Source: Synechocystis sp. PCC 7509
GTDB lineage: Bacteria > Cyanobacteriota > Cyanobacteriia > Cyanobacteriales > Chroococcidiopsidaceae
Length of the DNA: 64,000 nucleotides
Assembly (NCBI RefSeq): GCF_000332075.2
Contig: NZ_ALVU02000001.1
Coordinates: 2,988,324-3,052,323 of the forward strand
Direction of reading: 5' to 3'
In this document: one piece after another, positions 55,184 to 64,000 of the stretch
Layout: the number at the start of each line of letters is the position of its first letter
Numbering within the stretch: position 1 is the stretch's first letter
Made by a program: the position numbers and the translations under genes
Notes under the pieces: generated by a model
What the model saw: the letters and a program-made list of their open reading frames with translations, nothing else
Database searches by the model: none
What the model was told of the DNA's origin: nothing

Positions 55184-56260
55184 TTATTCGTCTATTTGCC
55201 AAACATCCTTATTAATTTCTTCATCAAAAATCTTCTTAGGACGGATTAATACAATAACTTTACCTAGCAATTGCAAATCTGGCTGGGTTTCAAACCATTG
55301 CAATTCTATTTGTCCAGAATTATCCACTATAAAGTAACTGTGTGCATCCCATTCGCGCTCGGAACGATCTACTACTACTAATACAGGCTCAGTAGAACTA
55401 TTTGGCGCTTCTGGTAAAAATTCCGCCCTAGATAGTATGACGATAGGATCTTCAGCTTTTAATATTACCTGCCATCCTGGTAAAGTAACCCAGGCTTGCT
55501 CTCCAGCAAACTTTACCATCCCAAAAGGTTTAATTTCTTCCACCATCGGTACAGCTTTTACATCCGCCGTACTCAAAGGCATTTCTCCAGCTACGGGGAC
55601 AATTTTGGCTATTTCTTCCTCAGTTTGCAGCCTGTAAAAGGGTAATTTGGGTGCAGGGCGCGTTTGTACTACACTAAAATCCATTAATAGATTTTCAATT
55701 TGCTGTCTAGCACTGAGAGAATGAGCAAATTTTAAACCTCTAGCAATTAAACGCGATCGCTCTTGCATATCGTTTTTTTGCCGAATCAAGCGCCAGTAGT
55801 GGTAAGCGACAGCATCGCCGCGATGATCGGTAAAGCCGTTAGGTAAGGATGATAAACGGGAATAATCTTTAATAGCTCTAGCAACTTCCCGCGCATCATC
55901 AATATTTAACTGATGAGTAACAACCAAATCCGCCGCCGCCGCGCGATCGCCATGATCTAATAGCCGCAATTCGTATAAAATATCGCTACCACGTCCTGTA
56001 AAATGCGATCGCACATTTTCCGAAGCCTCAGCTTTTTCTATGGAAGCATAAACTTGAGAGCCTACAATTACCTGGTTTTGCTGGATTGGCTCAAATCCTG
56101 TAGCTTCAAAAATAGTTTGCGGACTTAACCCAGATTTTTGTAATCTTGCACAAGAAATTCCCCATTCTACCCAAGTACCTTGTTTCTGCCTCAAGTTTCG
56201 GATCAAGGTTTCGCTTTCTTCGTTTGATAGCTCGTCATTATTAGGTGTTAGTTCAGTCAT
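55184..56260 (-). CDS. raf1: Rubisco accumulation factor 1 (Raf1)
   Basis: This 358-residue assembly chaperone brings Rubisco large-subunit dimers together in the cytoplasm. Residues 22-200 are the alpha domain (LRQKQGTWVEWGISCARLQKSGL, HGDRAAAADLVVTHQLN, FTDHRGDAVAYHYWRLI) and residues 210-355 the beta domain, with PFGMVKFAGEQAWVTLPGWQVI. Length and domain order match cyanobacterial Raf1. ATG start MTELTPNNDE. It sits alone with a 790-base spacer upstream. Confidence 0.93.
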   Translation of the reverse strand: MTELTPNNDELSNEESETLIRNLRQKQGTWVEWGISCARLQKSGLSPQTIFEATGFEPIQQNQVIVGSQVYASIEKAEASENVRSHFTGRGSDILYELRLLDHGDRAAAADLVVTHQLNIDDAREVARAIKDYSRLSSLPNGFTDHRGDAVAYHYWRLIRQKNDMQERSRLIARGLKFAHSLSARQQIENLLMDFSVVQTRPAPKLPFYRLQTEEEIAKIVPVAGEMPLSTADVKAVPMVEEIKPFGMVKFAGEQAWVTLPGWQVILKAEDPIVILSRAEFLPEAPNSSTEPVLVVVDRSEREWDAHSYFIVDNSGQIELQWFETQPDLQLLGKVIVLIRPKKIFDEEINKDVWQIDE

Positions 56261-57052
56261 AATTATAGATTTTTTAAGGAAACGGACTAAACATAGAACC
56301 CCTAAAAAGAAACTGGGGCTAAATTTATTTTATGTTTGCTTACCTATTCTAGAACGGCGCAGAGCGATCGCACTAATCCGTTAATCTATAAATAAAGCCT
56401 AAAAGCAATTACAAAATAATTAGCACTTAAGTATGCTCTGCACAAAATATGGGTAGTGCATTAGAGGAAAAATGAGGTAATAAGTTTTTTACAATGTGAT
56501 GACAATTGTAGGAAGGGCAGACGATTTAAAGGTCAGACATAGCAATTAGTGCAAAGCAACTGATTCTATTCTTACATCTTTGGAACTACCACATTTAGTA
56601 AAAAAATTAGCATTTTCTCGCTCAATTTAAACCTTGACATTTAAAAAAAAGCGTACTTAATGTTTTGAAAATTACATTTTTACATTTATTTATAAAAATA
56701 AACTGAAACTTTTTATTACAAAGATTTTGAAAAAAAAACAACAAGTAATTGTCATTAAAGCTACTTGCAAACTTTTATTTGTTTAAGTATAGTCAGTAAC
56801 TAATTGTTTTAGTTAGAAGACAAAACTAATGTTTATCTACTTTTGAGTAAATAAAGCTAGTAAGTTATATATTTTATTAGCTTCATAACTACAAAATGCT
56901 CAACTTTTATCAAACTTTGATTAACTAAACTTTTTTTACATAAATTGCTCTCAGTAAATTTGGAAAGCATATTTTCTAAAATATGTAAAGTTATATGAAT
57001 TTTTTTATTTTTGAGGTAGAGTTTGTATCAAGTTTTTGATTTGGTGTGAAGA
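56261..57052. other. Long AT-rich intergenic region
   Basis: About 790 bases, very AT-rich, with oligo-A runs near 56640-56735 and no credible coding frame on either strand. It separates divergently transcribed raf1 and the glycoside hydrolase gene and must hold both promoters. A small RNA could be present but nothing in the sequence proves it. Confidence 0.5.
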
Positions 57053-58402
57053 ATGATCGACAATAAAAAACAGCATGATAAGTTTATGCTGTTAGCATTT
57101 TGTTTTAGAGGCAAAAAGCTGATTGACTCTAAAATTTTGATGGGCTTGGGATTAAACCTATTGTTGTTAATTACAACAATGCGCTCGGTAGAAGCCGCAT
57201 CAGAGAATGCTCGGCGTGCTGATGATTTTGTAGATTCAATTGGTGTTAATACTCATTTGTTCTACGATTCATCGGTCTACCACCAAAAATATAGTTCGCT
57301 GATTAAACCTAAGTTGTTAGAGTTGGGAGTACGCCATATTCGCGATGGTTGTGTACGCAATCTCAACGGCTATATGGATAGACTCAGAGAATTAAAAACC
57401 CTTGGGATTCGCTCCACATTAGTTTGCGATCCGCGTTATATTACACCTCAAGCCGCCGTCAATTTAGTTAAAGAACTTGGTACAGATGTAGTTGAAAATG
57501 TACAAGGGCCAAATGAGTATAATTTAAGCGGTGATGGTAATTGGGTTAACAATTTACGTAGTTACCAACAACAATTGTACCAAGGACTGAATAATGACTC
57601 TGTGACGCAAAACGTGCCAGTATACGGCCCATCACTGACAGATGAACGCGCTTTTAATGCTATTGGCGATCTAAGCGCTTATATTGATTATGGCACTATA
57701 AATCACTACTTTTCTGGTCGGCATCCGGGAATTAGCGGTTGGGGTGGTGACGGCTACGGTAGTATTGATTGGAAGGTGCGAATGGCAAAAAAAGCCAGTG
57801 TTTCCAAACCCGTTGTAATCACAGAAACAGGTTACAACAACGTTATCTACACCTCCAATGGACATAAAGGCATACCAGAAGATGTTGCTGGCAAGTATAT
57901 GCCTCGGATGTTGTTGGAAATGTTTAATTATGGTGTTCCTCGGACTTTTGTTTACGAGTTAATTAATACTTATTACTCGCCTAACTCCGTGGATTATAAC
58001 CTTGGTTTGCTGCGTAATGACGGTTCTGAAAAGCCTGCATTTGTAGCTCTAAAAAATTTGATTGGCTTATTAAAAGACCCAGGTTCTAGTTTTACTCCTG
58101 GCTCTTTGGATTATTATCTGGGAGGTAACACTACTAACATTCGTCGTACCTTGTTACAAAAGCGAGATGGACGATTCTATTTGATTTTGTGGCAAGAGGT
58201 TTCTAGTTTTAATATTGACACCAAACAGACTATTAATGTCTATAGTCAAAAAGTGAATATAACCATAAATACAGCGATCGCCAAAGCAACTATTTATGTA
58301 CCAAACAATTCCTCTGGCTCAGTTTTTCAGCAAACCTACCCCAAACAACTAAATATTGATGTTGGCGATCGCCCGGTGGTGATCGAACTTGCGAAAAACT
58401 AA
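57053..58402 (+). CDS. Secreted clan-A glycoside hydrolase-like protein
   Basis: The protein has a long N-terminal segment with a hydrophobic core (LMGLGLNLLLLITTM near residue 30) and then RSVEAASE, a plausible signal peptide. The mature part is a TIM barrel: GVRHIRDGCVRNLNGYMDRLR near 97, the acid/base E155 in QGPNEYN and the nucleophile E258 in VVITETGYNN, about 103 residues apart as in clan A (GH5/39/others). Residues 360-449 form a beta-rich C-terminal domain. It probably cuts an extracellular polysaccharide. A hairpin follows the stop. Confidence 0.8.
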   Translation: MIDNKKQHDKFMLLAFCFRGKKLIDSKILMGLGLNLLLLITTMRSVEAASENARRADDFVDSIGVNTHLFYDSSVYHQKYSSLIKPKLLELGVRHIRDGCVRNLNGYMDRLRELKTLGIRSTLVCDPRYITPQAAVNLVKELGTDVVENVQGPNEYNLSGDGNWVNNLRSYQQQLYQGLNNDSVTQNVPVYGPSLTDERAFNAIGDLSAYIDYGTINHYFSGRHPGISGWGGDGYGSIDWKVRMAKKASVSKPVVITETGYNNVIYTSNGHKGIPEDVAGKYMPRMLLEMFNYGVPRTFVYELINTYYSPNSVDYNLGLLRNDGSEKPAFVALKNLIGLLKDPGSSFTPGSLDYYLGGNTTNIRRTLLQKRDGRFYLILWQEVSSFNIDTKQTINVYSQKVNITINTAIAKATIYVPNNSSGSVFQQTYPKQLNIDVGDRPVVIELAKN

Positions 58403-58407
58403 GCAAT

Positions 58408-58434
58408 AGAGGCACACAAGCTTTGTGTGCCTCT
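58408..58434. terminator. Bidirectional hairpin between convergent genes
   Basis: The arms AGAGGCACACAA (58408-58419) and TTGTGTGCCTCT (58423-58434) form a perfect 12-bp stem with a three-base loop, in the 35-base gap between the glycoside hydrolase and glmM stops. No long U-run follows on either strand, but position and stem suggest a shared terminator. Confidence 0.6.
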
Positions 58435-58437
58435 AAG

Positions 58438-59886
58438 TTAAGCTATGTAGTTTTGCACGGCGATTACTAATTGTTCCGTCCAATATTGAGTTAAACCTGC
58501 GTCGGCGGCTTCTACCATGACGCGAATCACAGGTTCTGTACCAGAAGCGCGAACTAAAATTCGACCTTGGTTTCCCATTGCTGTTTCAGCAGTAGAAATC
58601 GCGCTTTGCAAGCGATCGCTTGATTCCCAATTTAGGCGGCGATCGCGGTTTTCAACTCGGACGTTTTTTAGGATTTGCGGGTAGGTGGTAAAGCTCTGGG
58701 CGGCAAGTTGTGATAAGGTTGTGCCAGAGCGCTTAACTAAAGCCGCCAAATGCAATCCTGTGGAAATCCCATCGCCTGTAACGCCGTAGTGGGGGCAAAG
58801 AATATGTCCCGATTGTTCGCCCCCTAGCATTGCGCCAGTAGTTTGCATTTGAGCTTGAACGTAGCGATCGCCAACGCTAGTACGATATAACTTGCCTCCT
58901 TGTTTTTCCCAAGCTCTTTCAAAGCCAAGGTTAGCCATGACGGTAGAGACGATTGTATTTTTGGGTAATTGTTGCGCTGCTTGCAAGCTTTTACCCCACA
59001 GGTAAAGGATGTAATCGCCATTGATGGGCTTGGCGCGATCATCCACTGCTAAAACGCGATCGGCATCGCCATCAAAAGCCAAACCTAAATCGGCTTTGTG
59101 TTGTAAAACTGCTGCTTGTATGGGGGCTAAATGTGTAGAACCGCAGTTAACATTAATCAAGTCGCCATCGGCTTTGTTGTGCAGGCAAATTACTTCAGCG
59201 CCCATCTCTGTAAATACGGCGGGGGCAATTCCTACGGCAGCTCCCCAAGCCAAATCTAAAACAATTCGCATCCCTTGAAGATTGATGCTGTTGGCAAAGG
59301 GTTGTTTGATACTTTCTAAATAATCTCTAATTAATTCCGGGCGATAGTAGTGCTGCCCAATAATAGCTTTGTTAATTGGTAATGTACTTTGTCCTCTTAC
59401 CCCAGCTTCAATTTGATTTTGCAAAGCTTCTGTTAACTTGCCACCATCAGCACCAAAAAACTTGATCCCGTTATCTTCGGGGGGATTGTGGCTTGCGGAA
59501 ATCATCACTCCACCTACAGCATTGCTAAATCCAGTAAGGTATGCGACGCAAGGAGTTGGGCATAAGCCTAAATTCCAAACTTCTAAGCCGGAAGCCGTTA
59601 AACCTGCGGCTACCGCACTTGCTAGGAAGTCGCTAGAGTTTCTTGAATCTTGCCCAACAATTACTACACCGGATTTGTAAGCCTTTTGCAATACTAGCCC
59701 TGCCCAAAAACCTACTTGCAATGCCAAAGGAGTATCTAAGATATCGCCCACCCGTCCCCGGATGCCATCAGTACCAAACAAAGGAGATTGGGGAAGGACT
59801 AATCTATTGTTACCTGCAAAAAAATCAAAATCCCAAACCAAAGCCTGAGCAACCGTACTTTGGATTTCTACGGGAGATGCGACCAT
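58438..59886 (-). CDS. glmM: Phosphoglucosamine mutase
   Basis: The enzyme converts glucosamine 6-phosphate to glucosamine 1-phosphate for peptidoglycan and lipopolysaccharide precursors. [13 protein letters not shown] near residue 37, the phosphoserine loop [15 protein letters not shown] near 128 (S132), the metal loop [14 protein letters not shown] near 273 and the C-terminal [13 protein letters not shown] near 447 are all intact. The 482-residue length includes a cyanobacterial extension of about 35 residues at the N-terminus. ATG start. Confidence 0.97.
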   Translation of the reverse strand: MVASPVEIQSTVAQALVWDFDFFAGNNRLVLPQSPLFGTDGIRGRVGDILDTPLALQVGFWAGLVLQKAYKSGVVIVGQDSRNSSDFLASAVAAGLTASGLEVWNLGLCPTPCVAYLTGFSNAVGGVMISASHNPPEDNGIKFFGADGGKLTEALQNQIEAGVRGQSTLPINKAIIGQHYYRPELIRDYLESIKQPFANSINLQGMRIVLDLAWGAAVGIAPAVFTEMGAEVICLHNKADGDLINVNCGSTHLAPIQAAVLQHKADLGLAFDGDADRVLAVDDRAKPINGDYILYLWGKSLQAAQQLPKNTIVSTVMANLGFERAWEKQGGKLYRTSVGDRYVQAQMQTTGAMLGGEQSGHILCPHYGVTGDGISTGLHLAALVKRSGTTLSQLAAQSFTTYPQILKNVRVENRDRRLNWESSDRLQSAISTAETAMGNQGRILVRASGTEPVIRVMVEAADAGLTQYWTEQLVIAVQNYIA

Positions 59887-60036
59887 AATTTATTTACTCC
59901 ACACACAACACACTCATACGGGTAGAGAATAACACTTAATGTTAATTTTGAAAAAGTTATTCGCTAATTTCACCAACAATATGCTGATTTTTGCTGTGTT
60001 TGAGAGCCAATACAAGTAGCCGAGGGAGTAAATATA

Positions 60037-60339
60037 TTAAACTCCCACTGCTTTTAATAAAAATTCCATACTCTCCCAGGTTAGTCCTTGTTGGAGGTAA
60101 CAAGGAGAGTCAGGATTGTAGGGACTAGAGAGGCGATCGATACTAATAATTTTTGCTTGCTTGGGAATCATTGGCACATCGGGATCGAAAGCCGTTGGAC
60201 GAGTTAAAGAGCTAGAAAAGCCCTTGAAAATAATTATTAAGTCTCTTTCTCCAGCAATTTCCACTTCGACAATTAAAACTTCTTGAGGTTTTTTGAGCGT
60301 GTACTGCTCTAAACGCTGACTGGGGGGATAATTCATCAA
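60037..60339 (-). CDS. Conserved cyanobacterial/plastid protein of unknown function
   Basis: The 100-residue protein (MMNYPPSQRLEQYTLKKPQEVLIVEVEI) is a small beta-rich domain. The block DLIIIFKGFSSSLTRPTAFDPDVPMIP near residue 33 is typical of a short family shared by cyanobacteria and plants. It ends six bases after the DUF3177 gene region on the same strand, so they are probably cotranscribed. Function unknown. Confidence 0.75.
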   Translation of the reverse strand: MMNYPPSQRLEQYTLKKPQEVLIVEVEIAGERDLIIIFKGFSSSLTRPTAFDPDVPMIPKQAKIISIDRLSSPYNPDSPCYLQQGLTWESMEFLLKAVGV

Positions 60340-60344
60340 TTATT

Positions 60345-60938
60345 TTACGAAAGTGCCGAGCGTCCTTGTTTGCCCAACTTAAAAAATACAAAATATACTA
60401 AGCAGCCAACATAAAATATTAAACCTACCATCCCCAAAAAGCCTAAAAATCCGGCTTGGGTGTTTGGGTGAAAATACTCTTTAAATAGTAAAGGTGGCTC
60501 TAAAAAGGCACGGCACAAGGGAGATCGGATTGCTTCGGTAGAAATCGCACATTGTAAAAATGGCAAAGTGGCGATCGCACCAATAAAACAATAAACTGAT
60601 ATTGCCCACCGCCAAGCATTGAAACTTAAGGTTAGCGCCCCAGGAGAGCGATCGGCAATTTCTTCGTTGAGATCCGCCCAAAACCACAGCGAAATCGGGA
60701 TTAAAATTCGCGCCATTATTCCTGATCCAAAACCGACAGGAAAGGCAGCTATTAGTAAGTATACAGAAATTGCCAGTAAGCTAGACACGCGCCAGTAGAT
60801 AGTTAATAAGCGCATTATGGCTTCGGCTTTTTGTGCCAATGCCCAAAGGAGAAGGATTAATGGCAAAATTACTGTAAAGATGACAGCTAGACGGTAGTCT
60901 GTCCAGATCAAAGAGCGAAGCCAGTTTTCAGCAAGCAT
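60345..60938 (-). CDS. DUF3177-type membrane protein
   Basis: This 197-residue protein has five or so hydrophobic helices and the start MLAENWLRSLIWTDYRLAVIFTVILPLILLLWAL. The blocks IYWRVSSLLAISVYLLIAAFPVG near residue 47 and LIPISLWFWADLNEEI near 79 match DUF3177, a cyanobacterial family. It lies just upstream of the 100-residue gene on the same strand. Function unknown. Confidence 0.85.
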   Translation of the reverse strand: MLAENWLRSLIWTDYRLAVIFTVILPLILLLWALAQKAEAIMRLLTIYWRVSSLLAISVYLLIAAFPVGFGSGIMARILIPISLWFWADLNEEIADRSPGALTLSFNAWRWAISVYCFIGAIATLPFLQCAISTEAIRSPLCRAFLEPPLLFKEYFHPNTQAGFLGFLGMVGLIFYVGCLVYFVFFKLGKQGRSALS

Positions 60939-61077
60939 AGATTAAATAAAATAAGCGTGATTAAGGGAAATGCGATCGCCTCTGGTGCTGCGCTCCGCGC
61001 GATCGCACAAAAAAGCAACGAAGTACACTTCTTAGCTTAGTGTCCTACGTTGCCAAAATTGAAGTCAGCTTTACTAC

Positions 61078-61299
61078 TTATTCTTCGTACAAACGACATT
61101 CATCAGCGCCTGGGTTATCATCGCAGTATCTTTCTAAAGAAGTTTTTGGCTTCACTTGGCGTTGGTGGGCGGCTTCAGCTTGCAATTCTTCTACCACATC
61201 CCAACCTGCGGCGCATTCTGGGGAGGTTTCACCCTCAATCGCGCAAGTGTTACGGGCTTGTTCTCTTTCTTGTTCGATTTGTTGATTGATGTTGCTCAT
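61078..61299 (-). CDS. cp12: CP12, Calvin-cycle regulator
   Basis: The 73-residue protein binds GAPDH and phosphoribulokinase in the dark and switches off the Calvin cycle. It has the N-terminal cysteine pair (CAIEGETSPECAAGWDVVEELQAE near residue 19) and the C-terminal pair with the GAPDH-binding end (YCDDNPGADECRLYEE). Both disulfide loops are intact and the length is standard. The ATG start is MSNINQQIEQE. Confidence 0.97.
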   Translation of the reverse strand: MSNINQQIEQEREQARNTCAIEGETSPECAAGWDVVEELQAEAAHQRQVKPKTSLERYCDDNPGADECRLYEE

Positions 61300-61490
61300 A
61301 AATTTTATTGCAAATGTATTCCTGTCTTTATTATAAGAAACCTTTGATTTTGAAAGCTTCTTAAGAGCGATATCAGCAGCAAAGATGCTGTTTGCTTACT
61401 CTCAAGGCTAACACGCGCCAATGCACGTTTTCAGAGTTAACAGATTATCATACTATTTTCTCGCATTACGGGCAACAAAGGAGTTTTTAG

Positions 61491-61607
61491 GTGACGGTAA
61501 AGGTTTTAAAAATCTTATCAAGGGGAAAAGTTTTACTAATAGTTGACTTTAGTACAGAACAACAACCGATTGCACTTTGGTATGTTGGTGATAGCACCAC
61601 AGGGTAG
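61491..61607 (+). CDS. Possible 38-residue leader or small protein
   Basis: A GTG at 61491, six bases after AAAGGAG, opens a frame MTVKVLKILSRGKVLLIVDF that ends at a TAG five bases before the FIST gene start. It could be a small gene or a translated leader that helps set FIST translation. Nothing else supports it. Confidence 0.3.
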   Translation: MTVKVLKILSRGKVLLIVDFSTEQQPIALWYVGDSTTG

Positions 61608-61612
61608 AAATC

Positions 61613-62821
61613 ATGACAAAAATGCAGTGGGCAAATGCCCTATCAACTCATTCTTCTTTAGAATCTGCGGTGGCGGAGGTTGTAGAACGTGCTACTTCTA
61701 TATTGCAAGCACCCGCCGATTTAGCCATAGTATTTATTTCGGCAGCTTTTACTAGCGATTATCCCCGCTTGCTACCTTTACTGCACGAAAAACTCACAGA
61801 TATTAAAGTATTAATTGGCTGTGGTGGCGGCGGAATTGTGGGGGTATCTCAGTGGGGAGAAATGCAAGAATTGGAAGATTCTCCAGCTTTGAGCTTGAGC
61901 CTAGCACACCTTCCAGATGTTGAGATTCAAGCCTTTCATATTGTGCCGGAAGAATTGCCCGATCTGGATAGTCCTCCCCATACTTGGGTAGACGTAATTG
62001 GAGTAGAACCCGATTTGATGCCGCAATTTATTTTACTATCCGATCCCTTTTCTAGTAAGATTAACGATTTATTACAAGGTCTTGACTTTGCTTATCCAGG
62101 TTCGGTAGTTGTGGGCGGATTGGCTAGTGGTGGCTCAAATCCTGGAGTTACAGGCTTATTTTGCAACGGATGTCTTTACCGCGAGGGAACAGTAGGAGTT
62201 GCTTTAAGTGGCAATATTGTTTTAGAAACGATTGTAGCTCAAGGCTGTAGACCCATTGGCAAGCCTTATCAAGTAAGTTCGAGCGATCGCAATATTATCT
62301 TAGAATTAGACGAAAAGCCGCCTTTGACGCAACTGCGGCAATTAATTGAAAGTTTGAACGAAGAAGACCAACGCCTGGCGCAAACAGCTTTATTTGTTGG
62401 CGTGACGCGGGATGAATTTAAGCAAAATTTGGGACAGGGAGATTTTTTGATTCGTAACTTGTTAGGAGTAGATCCTAACGCCGGAGCGATCGCAATTGGC
62501 GATCGCATTCGTCCAGGTCAACGAATTCAATTCCACCTGCGCGATGCTCAAACTTCGGCAGAAGATTTAGAATGGTGGTTGCAAAAATATCAAAAGTCTC
62601 ATCAATCCCAGCCTAGCGAAGCGGGTGCTTTGATGTTTGCTTGTTTGGGACGCGGAGAAGGTTTGTATGGAAAGCCAAATTTTGATTCAGGACTATTTCA
62701 ACGCTATTTAAGCGATATTCCTTTGGGTGGTTTTTTCTGTAGCGGTGAAATTGGCCCCGTTAGTGGCAATACTTTTTTACATGGCTACACTTCGGTATTT
62801 GGTATTTGTCGTCAACCTTAA
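61613..62821 (+). CDS. FIST domain protein (putative small-ligand sensor)
   Basis: The 402-residue protein has the FIST N domain (residues 30-200: LAIVFISAAFTSDYPRLLPLLHEKL, VLIGCGGGGIVGVSQ, PFSSKINDLLQGLDFAYPGSVVVGGLAS) and FIST C domain (residues 215-400, ending SGLFQRYLSDIPLGGFFCSGEIGPV with HGYTSVFGI). FIST proteins bind small ligands such as amino acids and often feed signal-transduction proteins. It starts with ATG and is followed after 18 bases by trmB. Confidence 0.9.
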   Translation: MTKMQWANALSTHSSLESAVAEVVERATSILQAPADLAIVFISAAFTSDYPRLLPLLHEKLTDIKVLIGCGGGGIVGVSQWGEMQELEDSPALSLSLAHLPDVEIQAFHIVPEELPDLDSPPHTWVDVIGVEPDLMPQFILLSDPFSSKINDLLQGLDFAYPGSVVVGGLASGGSNPGVTGLFCNGCLYREGTVGVALSGNIVLETIVAQGCRPIGKPYQVSSSDRNIILELDEKPPLTQLRQLIESLNEEDQRLAQTALFVGVTRDEFKQNLGQGDFLIRNLLGVDPNAGAIAIGDRIRPGQRIQFHLRDAQTSAEDLEWWLQKYQKSHQSQPSEAGALMFACLGRGEGLYGKPNFDSGLFQRYLSDIPLGGFFCSGEIGPVSGNTFLHGYTSVFGICRQP

Positions 62822-62838
62822 AAAATAGAGAGTTTTAA

Positions 62839-63474
62839 TTGTCACCTGTTCGAGTTCGTCAGCACGTCAATCCGTTAGCTATCAAGTATATAACGCCAAT
62901 TTTGCCTCTAGATTGGCAGCAGATATATACAAATCCTACTCAACCGTTACATTTAGATATTGGTTGCGCTAGAGGACAGTTTTTGCTAGATATGGCAAAA
63001 CTAGAACCTAATTGGAATTATTTGGGGTTAGAAATTCGCTCTGTTTTGGTAGAAGATGCGATTTCAACTACTCGTAAGCTAAATCTAACTAATTTGCATT
63101 ATTTATTTTGCAACGTTAATAACTCCTTAGAACCCCTACTAAAATCTCTCTCTCCAGGCACGTTACAGCGCGTCACCATCCAGTTTCCCGATCCTTGGTT
63201 CAAAAATCGTCACGCCAAAAGGCGAATGTTGCAGCCGCCATTAGTGGCAGAATTGGCAACTTATTTAGCTAGTGGTGGCATGGTGTTTTTGCAATCAGAT
63301 ATTGAGGGATTATTATTAGAAATGCGCGATCGCTTTGCTAGTCACCCAGATTTTACATTGCAAAGTCTAGAACCCTTACTAACACCTAATCCTTTACCTA
63401 TAGCCACCGAAAGAGAACAGACGACTTTATCGCGCGGTGAACCTGTTTATCGGGCAATATTTAGCCGTCGTTAA
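62839..63474 (+). CDS. trmB: tRNA (guanine-N7)-methyltransferase
   Basis: The enzyme methylates G46 in tRNA. The 211-residue protein has the SAM-binding motif LDIGCARGQFLLDMAKLEP near residue 32, YLGLEIRSVLVEDA, and the catalytic block QFPDPWFKNRHAKRRM near 114. It starts at TTG, LSPVRVRQHVNPL, which matches the family N-terminus. It ends within a few bases of the convergent PMT-type gene. Confidence 0.96.
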   Translation: MSPVRVRQHVNPLAIKYITPILPLDWQQIYTNPTQPLHLDIGCARGQFLLDMAKLEPNWNYLGLEIRSVLVEDAISTTRKLNLTNLHYLFCNVNNSLEPLLKSLSPGTLQRVTIQFPDPWFKNRHAKRRMLQPPLVAELATYLASGGMVFLQSDIEGLLLEMRDRFASHPDFTLQSLEPLLTPNPLPIATEREQTTLSRGEPVYRAIFSRR

Positions 63475-64000
63475 ATCCAATTAGGTAGCAATTGCTTTAT
63501 CCATAACGGTAGTTGCGAGTAATCAAAGTAAGGTAAACGCCAGCGATATTCTTGTAAAGATAAGGGTAAACCCAAATAAACGGGCATCCAGAAGACAAAA
63601 GCTAAAAGGATTAATAAAATAGTTGTTAATCCTAGAATGCGGACGGAGGAGCGATAACTTTGCAGCCAGTTATTTATAAAATACGCGATCGCCAGTCCCG
63701 AAAATACCGAAGCGCCCATATAGTGATAAATAAACGTACAGCGCGTTACTGGAATCCAAGGTAGCAAATTAGCCAGCCAGTTGAGGACTAAATATAAAAT
63801 AATCCAGTTGTCGGTAACTTGGCGATCGCTAATTTGGGAAAATAAGCTAAATTTTTGCGTAGACGGGCTATGGCGCAGTACCAACCACAGCATATAAAAA
63901 ATCGCGGCGGTAGACAGCCACCACAACACCGGATTGCCCATCGCATGAACATCATAAATTATTTTTCCGGTGGTTGCAGGCAACGATGGACTATTAAAGG
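63471..64000 (-). CDS. PMT/ArnT-type glycosyltransferase, 3' part
   Basis: The frame is open to the right edge of the window on the minus strand, so this is the C-terminal part of a larger gene. It has four or five hydrophobic helices, VHAMGNPVLWWLSTAAIFYMLWL near the left and RCTFIYHYMGASVFSGLAIAYF near the middle, as in the four-helix C-terminal domain of protein O-mannosyltransferases and related phospholipid-linked transferases. The catalytic N-terminal loop lies outside the window. It overlaps the end of trmB by four bases. Confidence 0.8.
   Translation of the reverse strand, partial: FNSPSLPATTGKIIYDVHAMGNPVLWWLSTAAIFYMLWLVLRHSPSTQKFSLFSQISDRQVTDNWIILYLVLNWLANLLPWIPVTRCTFIYHYMGASVFSGLAIAYFINNWLQSYRSSVRILGLTTILLILLAFVFWMPVYLGLPLSLQEYRWRLPYFDYSQLPLWIKQLLPNWI

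Noticed and set aside
59881-59935. Repeat-like CACACAACACACTC stretch upstream of glmM, similar to the core of a cyanobacterial small RNA
   Set aside because: The surrounding hairpins expected for such an RNA are absent.
1-64000. CRISPR arrays
   Set aside because: No regularly spaced identical repeats with unique spacers were seen; the frequent GCGATCGC octamers are HIP1 sites at irregular distances.

Overview
The window is chromosomal DNA from a cyanobacterium. It encodes both photosystem I core proteins (PsaA, PsaB), the NDH-1 subunit NdhD, CP12 and the Rubisco assembly factor Raf1. The octamer GCGATCGC (HIP1), a hallmark of many cyanobacterial genomes, recurs throughout, both in genes and between them. 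Base composition is moderately AT-rich and intergenic spaces are AT-rich. I cannot name the genus from sequence alone. I saw no tRNA, rRNA, CRISPR array or intact insertion sequence.

Layout. 0-8.4 kb: an iron-sulfur/metallo-beta-lactamase protein, a large membrane protein, a CDP-alcohol phosphotransferase, alanine dehydrogenase and a GH15/phosphorylase-kinase-like protein, all on the minus strand. 8.4-13.3 kb: an accessory stretch with three toxin-antitoxin pairs (PIN type and two MazF/PemK type), a frameshifted ADP-ribosyltransferase-like gene with a small partner, an S4 RNA-binding protein, an unknown 396-residue protein, and a DnaJ-related gene cut short where that unknown gene ends. 13.3-18.5 kb: a pentapeptide-repeat protein, a two-gene DUF1611/PLP-racemase unit and lepA. 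18.8-27.6 kb: an orphan antitoxin, a PAS-GAF histidine kinase, a tandem pair of branched-chain amino-acid binding lipoproteins with one LivH permease, surE, a DUF2232 protein, a CobT homologue and two tiny coiled-coil genes. 28-33.3 kb: two methyltransferases, a uracil-DNA-glycosylase-like protein, a FAD oxidoreductase and a Uma2 nuclease.

33.4-38.2 kb is the psaA-psaB operon on the minus strand, with promoter-like boxes upstream and a perfect 12-bp-stem terminator downstream. 38.4-46.8 kb: a proline-rich repeat lipoprotein, a decayed HEAT-repeat gene, a histidine phosphatase, an HD-like protein and GT2 gene lying between two partial copies of the phosphatase/pfkA-end sequence, pfkA, era and a GT14 glycosyltransferase. 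46.9-51.6 kb: a UvrD-like helicase overlapped by a retropepsin-like gene, a truncated pentapeptide gene, an Rpn-type nuclease and a full pentapeptide-repeat gene. 51.7-64 kb: ndhD, a GT39-type membrane glycosyltransferase, raf1, a secreted clan-A glycoside hydrolase, glmM, two conserved cyanobacterial proteins, cp12, a FIST sensor, trmB and the 3' part of a PMT-type glycosyltransferase running off the window.

The housekeeping genes are ordinary. The less ordinary material is the toxin-rich stretch at 8.4-13.3 kb, the DUF1611/racemase pair, and two places where a gene's 3' end is duplicated around inserted genes (ald near 3.6-4.1 kb; phosphatase/pfkA near 41.3-43.7 kb). No system here can be called new with certainty. 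The best candidate for a small undescribed module is the ADP-ribosyltransferase-like gene and its 63-residue partner, but the enzyme reading frame is broken in this copy.
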